Source of the DNA: Umboniibacter marinipuniceus
GTDB lineage: Bacteria; Pseudomonadota; Gammaproteobacteria; Pseudomonadales; DSM-25080
Direction: 5' to 3'
DNA length: 64,000 bases
NCBI RefSeq assembly: GCF_003688415.1
Contig: NZ_REFJ01000003.1
Location: forward strand, 124,001-188,000
Positions 49,862 to 57,068 of the stretch are shown piece after piece. Below the pieces are notes generated by a model. The model was not told where the DNA came from, did no database searches, and saw only the letters and a list, made by a program, of their open reading frames with translations. Made by a program: the position numbers and the translations under genes. How positions within the stretch are numbered: the stretch's first letter is position 1; every line of letters starts with the position of its first letter.

Positions 49862-50389
49862 ATGAGCTATACCAAAATCCCAGCAGGTAAAGATTTACCT
49901 AACGATATCTACGCGATTATTGAAATCCCAGCTAACCACGCGCCAATTAAGTACGAAATTGACAAGGATTTCGACGCATTGATGGTTGATCGTTTTATGA
50001 CCGCTCCAATGTTCTACCCTGCGAACTACGGTTACATCAACAACACCTTGTCTGAAGATGGTGACCCAGTAGACGTATTGGTGATCACACCTTATCCCGT
50101 TGCACCTGGCGCAGTGATTCGCTGCCGTCCAATTGGCGTGTTACTTATGTCTGATGAAGCTGGTAAAGACGCTAAGTTAGTTGCCGTGCCTCACGAGAAG
50201 CTATCTAAAGAATACGCCGACATTACCGAAGCGTCTCAGCTACCTAGCCTACTCACTCAACAGATTGAGCACTTCTTCCGTCGCTACAAAGACTTAGAAG
50301 ATGGTAAATGGGTGGAAATTGACGGTTGGGCAGATGCCGATACGGCGCGCGCTGAAATCCTCAAAGCAGCGGCAGCTTACCAAGGCTAA
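49862..50389 (+). CDS. ppa: Inorganic pyrophosphatase
   Basis: This soluble family I pyrophosphatase hydrolyses PPi to two phosphates and pulls biosynthetic reactions forward. The 175-residue product matches E. coli Ppa. The metal-binding block [10 protein letters not shown] and the earlier [10 protein letters not shown] are intact. AGAGAGACGG precedes the ATG and a strong promoter lies upstream. A perfect terminator follows. Its presence beside a probable PPi-dependent phosphofructokinase means two cytoplasmic enzymes may compete for PPi. Confidence 0.97.
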   Translation: MSYTKIPAGKDLPNDIYAIIEIPANHAPIKYEIDKDFDALMVDRFMTAPMFYPANYGYINNTLSEDGDPVDVLVITPYPVAPGAVIRCRPIGVLLMSDEAGKDAKLVAVPHEKLSKEYADITEASQLPSLLTQQIEHFFRRYKDLEDGKWVEIDGWADADTARAEILKAAAAYQG

Positions 50390-50423
50390 TCTAACGCCTG
50401 GTGAACCAGCACACCGCTCATGT

Positions 50424-50459
50424 AAAAAAGACGAGTCAGCTTGCTACTCGTCTTTTTTT
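50424..50459. terminator. Bidirectional terminator after ppa
   Basis: The stem AAAAAAGACGAGT/ACTCGTCTTTTTT with a 9-nt loop has an A-run on the left and a T-run on the right. It can stop ppa from the left and the acidic-protein gene from the right. Confidence 0.93.
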
Positions 50460-50480
50460 GTTCTGGCGCTAAGCGAGCCT

Positions 50481-50522
50481 TTGGCTATTGGCTATTGGCT
50501 ATTGGCTATTGGCTATTGGCTA
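50481..50522. repeat. Heptanucleotide tandem repeat, six copies of TTGGCTA
   Basis: Six perfect head-to-tail copies of TTGGCTA fill 42 bases. The last copy contains the stop codon of the minus-strand acidic-protein gene. The unit length is not a multiple of three, and such runs are prone to slippage. The repeat lies between that stop and the shared terminator. Confidence 0.95.
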
Positions 50523-51512
50523 TTTAGCCTCTGAATCTTCATCATTTTCTTCAAGCGGCGCCAGACTCAGGTTGCTAAAATCAAACGTAGTAGATTGCTG
50601 CGAAGCAACCTCTTCAGTCAATTGGTCTTGCTCGGTTTGAGATTCGTCTTCAGCCGTTAGTTCAACCCGTTCAAAGCTAATCTCAACGGAACTTTCGTTA
50701 TCGAGTGGCGACTGTTCCGCTGCCTTGGCCGAACCTGCCATTTGTAATGAAGTTGGGTCGGTCTTTAGCGCCTCCAGTTCCGCCGCTAAATCATCATCTA
50801 TACCCAGTGATAAACTATCCAACGCGTCGAGATTTTCGGTACTTTGGGCCTGCTCGGACGCAATGGAAGTAGCTATCATTCCCTTTGTAGAGTCTGGATG
50901 CGAAAGATCCAAAGTAAGCGTATCTGCAAGCTGATCAGCGTTTGACTCATGCACTGAAGGAGTTTCTTCAACCTGCAAGGATCCAGCATCCTCCGCAGCC
51001 GTTGTGCTTGTGGTCTCGAAAGTGAAATCAAGTGAGATATCGTCCGATTCAGGCAAACTATCCTTCTCATTTAACACGTCGGCCATTGAGGGTGGTAGCT
51101 CATCCAAACTAGCTATAGTCTCAGCTGGCGAACTTGGCTGCAAATCAGCTTGTTCAGCATCACCAGCGCCCGCCTCAGTCTGCATTCCTGGATTCGCCTG
51201 CGCTGTCGCTTCCTGGTCTTCGCTCACCTCGGGGAGAAAACTTAACCAATTAAGCTTAGTAAAGCTTAGCGCCCTGATTTTCGCATTGCTTTCTACTATC
51301 TCAACCGCTAAGCCAATGGTTTCGAAACGAGGAACTAGCGGTGCCAGCTTTGCGTATTCACCAACCATTAAAATACATGGCACGCCCGAAAAAAATTGAT
51401 CTAAATGAGCAGCCTTAAGCATAGGAAATGAATCCGCCAAGGTCTCGCGCACAGCGTGAAGCTTGCTATTTGCCGAAATATCACCGCGACTACAGATAAA
51501 TGCTTTACTCAA
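50520..51512 (-). CDS. Acidic, largely disordered protein of unknown function
   Basis: I do not recognise this protein of about 330 residues. The first 95 residues look folded (ending LNWLSFLPEVSE). The remainder is rich in Glu, Asp, Ser, Ala, Thr and Gln with few aromatic residues, and is probably disordered. There is no signal peptide or membrane segment. The frame opens at a TTG at 51518, but the TTG two codons later (51512) has AAGGAGGGG six bases before it and is the better start. The stop lies in a heptanucleotide repeat. The N-terminal half might be a small receiver-like or partner-binding fold; this is a guess. Confidence 0.72.
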   Translation of the reverse strand: MSKAFICSRGDISANSKLHAVRETLADSFPMLKAAHLDQFFSGVPCILMVGEYAKLAPLVPRFETIGLAVEIVESNAKIRALSFTKLNWLSFLPEVSEDQEATAQANPGMQTEAGAGDAEQADLQPSSPAETIASLDELPPSMADVLNEKDSLPESDDISLDFTFETTSTTAAEDAGSLQVEETPSVHESNADQLADTLTLDLSHPDSTKGMIATSIASEQAQSTENLDALDSLSLGIDDDLAAELEALKTDPTSLQMAGSAKAAEQSPLDNESSVEISFERVELTAEDESQTEQDQLTEEVASQQSTTFDFSNLSLAPLEENDEDSEAK

Positions 51513-51642
51513 AATCAACCCCTCCTTCGGATGCGCACTACCATATAATGACTTATGAGCGGGTGCAATAAGCCTGTTCTCAATACTTGCGATCGCTTTG
51601 TGCTCTGGTTATCGTAGCTTAACTATTTGTCTTGAGATCATT

Positions 51643-52275
51643 ATGAGCAACGCCAATACCGAGGGGCTTACCGCCAATACCTTGCAAGCCTTTAAATTCC
51701 TGCAGCAACGTGCAGCAAAGGATGGCATAGAGCTAAAGATAGCCTCCGGCTTTCGTTCGATCGAAAGGCAGACAAAGATCTGGCAGCGCAAAAATGCCCC
51801 AGACTATGTGTTTGACGTCGCGGGCACCAAGAAAAAGGCCAGCGAGCTAACTGATCAACAGTGGTTGAACTGCGTGATGGAGTGGTCCGCGATACCAGGT
51901 CTTTCGAGACATCATTGGGGGACGGATATTGATGTTTATGATGCGGCTGCACTGCCTGCTAATTATCAAATCCAGCTCACTCCTGAAGAATACCAGCCGG
52001 GAGGCCCCTTCGAAAAGCTGGGGCGCTGGCTGAGTTTCTATGTCGATGAGCAGCGAACGGAAGGTTTCTTTCGCCCCTACAGGACGTTCCGTGGCGGCGT
52101 CCAACCTGAAGCTTGGCACCTTTCCTATAAAGCTGATGCTGATCTAGCCTTAGACAGACTGATAGCGCAAGCTCCACGCGATGTCATTCCGCTAGCTGAA
52201 ATTCGCGGCGGAGCGGCAATCGCTAATCAGCTCGATTCAATTATCCAACGCTACGTGGTTGATGTGGACCAGTGA
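51643..52275 (+). CDS. D-alanyl-D-alanine carboxypeptidase, VanY-like (M15B)
   Basis: This predicted zinc peptidase of 210 residues removes D-Ala from peptidoglycan stem peptides. The metal motif is SRHHWGTDIDVYD, with His and Asp ligands, and the second His is in AWHLSY. SGFRSIERQ is a typical loop. No clear signal peptide is present from the chosen ATG at 51643; a start at 51598 would add 15 residues without making one. It may therefore act in the cytoplasm on recycled wall fragments, or be exported in another way. The HAD gene overlaps its stop. Confidence 0.85.
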   Translation: MSNANTEGLTANTLQAFKFLQQRAAKDGIELKIASGFRSIERQTKIWQRKNAPDYVFDVAGTKKKASELTDQQWLNCVMEWSAIPGLSRHHWGTDIDVYDAAALPANYQIQLTPEEYQPGGPFEKLGRWLSFYVDEQRTEGFFRPYRTFRGGVQPEAWHLSYKADADLALDRLIAQAPRDVIPLAEIRGGAAIANQLDSIIQRYVVDVDQ

Positions 52276-52928
52276 TGGACAATATTGAGCTGCTTATCTT
52301 TGATTGCGACGGCGTGCTCGTAGATACCGAAAATGTCGCCAACAATGTGTTACACCGCCATCTTTCCCTGCACAACTGGCCTCTAGCGCCGACCGCGACG
52401 GAACAATTTTTCCGCGGTCGAAGCCTTACGGAGAGCCTTAGACGAGCCGTTAATGAGTTTCAGTTAACTTTACCCGCTGATTTTCTGCAGGTTATGCAAA
52501 GGGATACCTTTGAACAGTTTCGTCAAGTCAACTTGAGTTTCCCCAACTGTAAAGTCCTAGTACAACAACTCAGCGCTTGCGCCTTTCCTATGTGTGTTGC
52601 TTCTTCAGGCAGCCATGAAAAGATCGCATTAACGTTAAGTCAAACAGGATTACTCGGCTACTTCCCAATTCGCTTTTCGGCACAGGATGTCACTCGAGCC
52701 AAACCCGCTCCGGATCTCTTCCTAAAAGCGAGCTCCTATTTCTGCACGCCTCCGGAACGCTGTTTAGTCATCGAAGATTCATCGGCCGGTTTGGCTGCTG
52801 CCGATGCTGCAGGCATGCCTAGTATTGGACTAAATACTCAGCTAAGCGCAGCGCAACAGAGAGATTTTCCAAATACATTGTTTCTTCAAGATCATGCGGC
52901 GCTTTTGAGATGGATGAATGGTCATTGA
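52275..52928 (+). CDS. HAD-superfamily phosphatase (beta-phosphoglucomutase-like)
   Basis: This cytoplasmic HAD hydrolase of 217 residues acts on a sugar phosphate or other small phosphorylated molecule. Motif I is FDCDGVLVDTE with the nucleophile Asp, motif II is the Ser of VASSGS, the conserved Lys is in RAKPAPDLF and motif IV is IEDSSAGLAAA. The cap is helical, as in the PGM/YieH group. The ATG at 52275 overlaps the previous stop as TGATG; a GTG one codon earlier is an alternative. The substrate is unknown. Confidence 0.88.
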   Translation: MDNIELLIFDCDGVLVDTENVANNVLHRHLSLHNWPLAPTATEQFFRGRSLTESLRRAVNEFQLTLPADFLQVMQRDTFEQFRQVNLSFPNCKVLVQQLSACAFPMCVASSGSHEKIALTLSQTGLLGYFPIRFSAQDVTRAKPAPDLFLKASSYFCTPPERCLVIEDSSAGLAAADAAGMPSIGLNTQLSAAQQRDFPNTLFLQDHAALLRWMNGH

Positions 52929-52973
52929 TTTAGTTGTCAAATTACCAAGATCTACTAGCAAGCAACTAACTTT

Positions 52974-52995
52974 ATGTTAAAGTCTTAGTTAACAT
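52974..52995. promoter_or_regulatory. Inverted repeat upstream of the GGDEF-EAL gene
   Basis: The perfect 7-bp arms ATGTTAA and TTAACAT surround an 8-nt centre, 53 bases before the ATG. The left arm also pairs within CTTTA-TGT-TAAAG (52970-52982). It is a candidate operator or leader hairpin. Confidence 0.35.
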
Positions 52996-53048
52996 TGATA
53001 TCAAGGTACTCAAACTGATGGGCAATTTTAGATCCACAGTAATAGTTT

Positions 53049-55064
53049 ATGAAACAACTGTCCGTTAAAGCCAATCAAGCAATCATTCTAACCGGTGTAT
53101 TATTCGGTTTGATTGTAATGCTGTCCGCAGCATTCTTGATAAACGATTACTTGGGTCTTAAGCGGATACAAGAAAGTTTGATTGAAGAACGAGTTGGCGT
53201 GATGCAGCTGGCGGCTCAACGCTTTTTCGAGAACCCGAATAGCTTTCAATCAGACGAGCTTCAGCAAATTCTTTTAAGCCAAGCTGGCGAAGGCTGTAGT
53301 ACGCTTTTCGACAACTCACAAAATATTATTGTTAAAGCGTCCGCCGATGGATACACACCTAATAGTTCAGATATTCAACAGTTGGTCGACATCAATTATC
53401 AGGGCGAAAAAATGGGCCAGTTGCGCTATATTTTCACACCCATTGATGATCAACAGTGGCTGAATCGAGCCATCGCTATTGTCTTAGGAATGATCCTGCT
53501 CGCCGGCATGGTTTCCCCGCTGCTTGTTAAACTCCTTGATAACTTAACACTCAAACCCATCCGCCACTTATCCGATCGTGCAGAGCAAATTGCGCTGGAT
53601 AGCACCTTTAACTACCGTTTTGACACCAGCCGCCAGGACGAATTTGGGCGCCTTGCTAGTAGCGTCAACACCATGCTCGAAGCCATCGAGGGAAGAGAAG
53701 CTCAATTAAAGAACTACGGCAGTTACTTGGAAGAATTAGTTCAAGAAAAGTCTACTCAACTCCAAGTCCAAGCGAGTGAAGATTCGATGACCTTGTGCCC
53801 CAACCGAATTTCACTCATGAATTCGGGCACAAAATTAATTGAAGGCGCCTTATTTGATGGTCAAATTACTGGGCTAATTGTGATTGATCTCCTGCGGATT
53901 AAAACCTATAACCAGTCCTATGGTCATCATCTTGGTGATATGCTAATTCGTGAGTCGGCAAACCGTTTAAAGGCTAACTTCGACCAAGTCTACCGCATCG
54001 GCGGAGATGAATTCGCCATTGTTATCCAACACCCAAGGTTGAGCGCGATCGGCGAGCTTGCGCAAAAAGTTATCTCCACCATTGGCGAGCCCATCCCCTA
54101 CAAAGACGAGCAGATTAGCCTTCTTGTTGCAGCGGGCCTCAGCCTCGCGCCAGATCACGGCAGTGATATTGCCGGTCTACTTCGCGCCGCAAATAATGCG
54201 ATGCAAGTTTCAAAGACTCTAGTGGGCTCCAACCTCACCGAGTACGATCCTGAAACAATGGATAACTTAAGTCGTAACTTTGAGCTTGAGCATGACTTGC
54301 GTGACGCTATTGCAAACGAACAACTATTCTTGGTTTACCAACCAAAACAACAACTAAAAACACGCGTGATCGATTCTGTTGAGGCACTTGCGCGCTGGCA
54401 TCACCCTCGACTAGGGCCAATTTCGCCGCTCGAGTTTGTTGCCATTGCTGAAGACACTGGTCAAGCCAGAACACTGGGGAACTCGGTGCTTCGACAGGCG
54501 GTAAAGCAGCTCGAGGCTTGGCGTCAGGACGGGATTGAGCTAAGTATTGCCGTTAACATCTCCCCAGCTCAAATCATGCACCCCGACTTTGTCCATGACA
54601 TTGAGGCGGCACTGAAGCTGGCGCCGATTGACCCAGGTCTCCTAGAACTTGAGATTACTGAGAGCATCATGATTGGTAATCACCACCATATTGCTGAGTC
54701 AGTCGCTGAGGTTCGCGATTTAGGGGTTCGCGTTGCGATTGATGATTTCGGAACTGGTTATTCCTCACTGTCTTATGTCCGTAAATTTACTCTAGATACC
54801 CTCAAACTAGATAAATCGTTCATCTCAGACTTGGAGCACAGCTCCGAAAGTACGGGTATCGTTGATGCCATTCTTATGCTTGCCCATACGCTAAAACTTA
54901 CCGTGGTGGCAGAGGGCGTTGAAACACCAGGGCAAATGCTCATTCTCTCTACCCTTGGCTGTGACTATATTCAAGGGAACTTGCTATCGGAGCCTGTCAG
55001 TGCCGACCAGATAGAGCGAATAGCTACTCGAGTCAACACTGACGCGCTGCTGACCCAGAAATGA
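53049..55064 (+). CDS. Membrane GGDEF-EAL protein with HAMP domain
   Basis: This c-di-GMP turnover enzyme has 671 residues. Two helices (about 13-35 and 141-164) flank a periplasmic sensor and are followed by HAMP, GGDEF and EAL domains. GGDEF is intact at 318-322. The usual start of the domain (DxLTGLxNR) is altered to DSMTLCPNR, and the inhibitory RxxD site is absent. The EAL domain keeps Glu445 in VEALARW, NISPAQ, ELEITES, IDDFGTGYSS, KLDKSF and VAEGVE, so phosphodiesterase activity is the safer prediction. The stop overlaps the protease gene as ATGA. Confidence 0.93.
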   Translation: MKQLSVKANQAIILTGVLFGLIVMLSAAFLINDYLGLKRIQESLIEERVGVMQLAAQRFFENPNSFQSDELQQILLSQAGEGCSTLFDNSQNIIVKASADGYTPNSSDIQQLVDINYQGEKMGQLRYIFTPIDDQQWLNRAIAIVLGMILLAGMVSPLLVKLLDNLTLKPIRHLSDRAEQIALDSTFNYRFDTSRQDEFGRLASSVNTMLEAIEGREAQLKNYGSYLEELVQEKSTQLQVQASEDSMTLCPNRISLMNSGTKLIEGALFDGQITGLIVIDLLRIKTYNQSYGHHLGDMLIRESANRLKANFDQVYRIGGDEFAIVIQHPRLSAIGELAQKVISTIGEPIPYKDEQISLLVAAGLSLAPDHGSDIAGLLRAANNAMQVSKTLVGSNLTEYDPETMDNLSRNFELEHDLRDAIANEQLFLVYQPKQQLKTRVIDSVEALARWHHPRLGPISPLEFVAIAEDTGQARTLGNSVLRQAVKQLEAWRQDGIELSIAVNISPAQIMHPDFVHDIEAALKLAPIDPGLLELEITESIMIGNHHHIAESVAEVRDLGVRVAIDDFGTGYSSLSYVRKFTLDTLKLDKSFISDLEHSSESTGIVDAILMLAHTLKLTVVAEGVETPGQMLILSTLGCDYIQGNLLSEPVSADQIERIATRVNTDALLTQK

Positions 55065-56116
55065 CACTTACTCGTCTCATCGCATTACTGACCATAGCGT
55101 TGATGACGGCTAATTCACTGGCAACTACCACTACCCCTTACCCTGCATTAACCAACGACGAAGCCAATACCATCGAGGTCTACGAACGTACCAGTGAATC
55201 GGTTGTTTTCGTCACTAACCGTACGCTGCGGCGCGACCTCTTTAGCCGTCGGGTGTACGAGAGTACGGCCGGTTCCGGCACTGGTTTTGTTTGGGATCAA
55301 GCAGGTCATATCGTCACCAACTTCCATGTCATAGAAGGCGCGGTAGAAATCATCATTCGCTTTCAGGGTGAAGACTACCCTGCAAAATTAGTTGGTATAG
55401 CACCTGAACGCGATTTAGCAGTACTGAAAATTGAAGTAGCTAATGAGCTACTTCAGCCCATAGCGCGCGGGGATTCACAGCGATTACGAGTTGGCCATAA
55501 GGTCATCGCCATCGGTAACCCCTTCGGCCTAGACACCACCTTAACGACTGGAGTGGTCAGCGCTCTAAACCGAACTATCGAATCGCCGAGTAATCGCACT
55601 ATTCGAGAGGTAATCCAAACCGACGCCGCCATCAATCCCGGCAATTCGGGTGGGCCACTGCTAAACTCCGCAGGACTCTTAATTGGCGTTAATACCGCCA
55701 TATACAGCCCGTCCGGTGCCAGTGCAGGTATTAGTTTCTCAATTCCGGTAAATACGGTGAAGCAGACGATACCCGAGCTCATTGAATATGGACGAGTACA
55801 ACGACCTGTATTAGGTATTGAGCTAGCACCAGCGCAACTATTGCGTAGGCTTAATATTGAAGGAATGGCTATTGCTAGAGTAACCCCTAATTTAAGTGCC
55901 GATATCGCAGGTATTATAGGTCTTAGTCGCGACAATAACGGACGACTCCAGCTCGGTGACATTTTGATCGCAATTAATGGCGCATTAATGCGCTCTCCCG
56001 ATGACCTCCTCGGCGTATTAGAGCAGCATCAGTATGGCGATACCCTATCGCTTAGCTTAATTCGTGACGGCAAACGCTATGAGCTCGACGTCGAACTCAT
56101 AGCCCCAGAAACGTAG
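55061..56116 (+). CDS. Periplasmic S1C serine protease, DegS/HtrA type
   Basis: This trypsin-like protease has one C-terminal PDZ domain and 351 residues, the length of DegS. The N-terminal hydrophobic stretch (about 3-22) may be a cleaved signal or a membrane anchor. The triad is His89 in TNFHVIEG, Asp118 in ERDLAV and Ser196 in GNSGGP. DegS starts the envelope-stress response by cutting RseA, but the usual degS neighbours are absent and rseA is not in the window. It overlaps the GGDEF-EAL gene by four bases, an unusual pairing. Confidence 0.9.
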   Translation: MTLTRLIALLTIALMTANSLATTTTPYPALTNDEANTIEVYERTSESVVFVTNRTLRRDLFSRRVYESTAGSGTGFVWDQAGHIVTNFHVIEGAVEIIIRFQGEDYPAKLVGIAPERDLAVLKIEVANELLQPIARGDSQRLRVGHKVIAIGNPFGLDTTLTTGVVSALNRTIESPSNRTIREVIQTDAAINPGNSGGPLLNSAGLLIGVNTAIYSPSGASAGISFSIPVNTVKQTIPELIEYGRVQRPVLGIELAPAQLLRRLNIEGMAIARVTPNLSADIAGIIGLSRDNNGRLQLGDILIAINGALMRSPDDLLGVLEQHQYGDTLSLSLIRDGKRYELDVELIAPET

Positions 56117-56119
56117 GTA

Positions 56120-56923
56120 TTATTGTTTCTTCGCTTTGACCATCTTAGTCATCAGCGCTGGGAAAGTGTTCGGAAGTAAGCGGCGAAGGTGATAGCCTAG
56201 CCATGGCATGCCATTTGCAACCAGCACTTCATTCTTTTGCGCTTCCATAGCGCGGATGATCTTTCTTACTGCTGTAGTAACTGGCATACCATTCTCAATA
56301 TCTGGATCATACATGTTCGCAGCTTCATTCTTTTCGTTGAGAGCGCTTACGGCGATGGGAGTCTGGACATAACCAGGACAAATAACCGTCACCTTAATAT
56401 TATGAGGGAACAGCTCAAATCGGAGTGAATCAGAGAACCCCACCACCGCGTGCTTAGCTCCAGAGTAAGAGGTTCGCATTGGCGCCCCCAACTTACCCGC
56501 AACCGACGAAATATTGACGTAATAACCTGACTGACGCTCAATAAAATGAGGCATAATCGCTTTGCTCAAGGCCACTAAAGAGAGGTAGTCTAAGCGGATC
56601 AGCGCTTCATCAACGTCAATCGGCGTATCAATCACCCCACCACGCTGACTTACCCCCGCATTGTTAACGAGAATGTCGACATGCCCATACATCGCAACGG
56701 CTCGCTCAGCCCAGTGCGCAGCCTGATGGTAATCATTAAGATCGCAGCTAAGAATCTTATGCTGTTCGCTGTTGACACAAAGTTGGCGAGTCTCTTCAAG
56801 CTGTTCTTCCCGTCGAGCGGTCAGGATTAGTTTCGCACCGCGAAGTGACAACTGAATTGCCAATTCGCGACCAATCCCGGAGCTGGCGCCGGTAATCCAG
56901 ATGACTTTTGAGCGAAGATCCAT
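56120..56923 (-). CDS. Short-chain dehydrogenase/reductase
   Basis: This NAD(P)-dependent oxidoreductase of the classical SDR family has 267 residues. The cofactor motif is GASSGIG near the start, NNAG follows in the middle, and the active-site YSGAK gives Tyr and Lys. The ending GYHLRRLLPNTFPALMTKMV resembles the DHRS7/YqjQ-like group. An AGGAG site precedes the ATG. The stop lies four bases from the convergent protease gene. The substrate, perhaps a lipid or steroid-like ketone, is not known. Confidence 0.9.
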   Translation of the reverse strand: MDLRSKVIWITGASSGIGRELAIQLSLRGAKLILTARREEQLEETRQLCVNSEQHKILSCDLNDYHQAAHWAERAVAMYGHVDILVNNAGVSQRGGVIDTPIDVDEALIRLDYLSLVALSKAIMPHFIERQSGYYVNISSVAGKLGAPMRTSYSGAKHAVVGFSDSLRFELFPHNIKVTVICPGYVQTPIAVSALNEKNEAANMYDPDIENGMPVTTAVRKIIRAMEAQKNEVLVANGMPWLGYHLRRLLPNTFPALMTKMVKAKKQ

Positions 56924-57068
56924 AAGTTACTCCTTTTTTTATATTTTATCGAAACACTATACTGTATTTGCTGTTAAAATAGGCTGATAATTTTCGCTCA
57001 ACTCGTTCTTGAGCGTCTCAAACTCGGCAATCAATAAGCCGATTACTAGGGAATTCAACACCACCACT

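Noticed and set aside
50481-50522. CRISPR or attachment-site repeat
   Set aside because: The unit is only 7 bp and copies touch each other. There is no integrase or cas gene nearby.
52955-52982. dif-like recombination site
   Set aside because: TTATGTTAAA matches the XerD half of dif, but the presumed XerC half agrees at only about 4 of 11 positions, and the left half is usually also conserved.
57009-57068. Longer RNase II from a TTG at 57009
   Set aside because: The extra 20 residues have no family counterpart; the ATG start gives the standard 644 residues.
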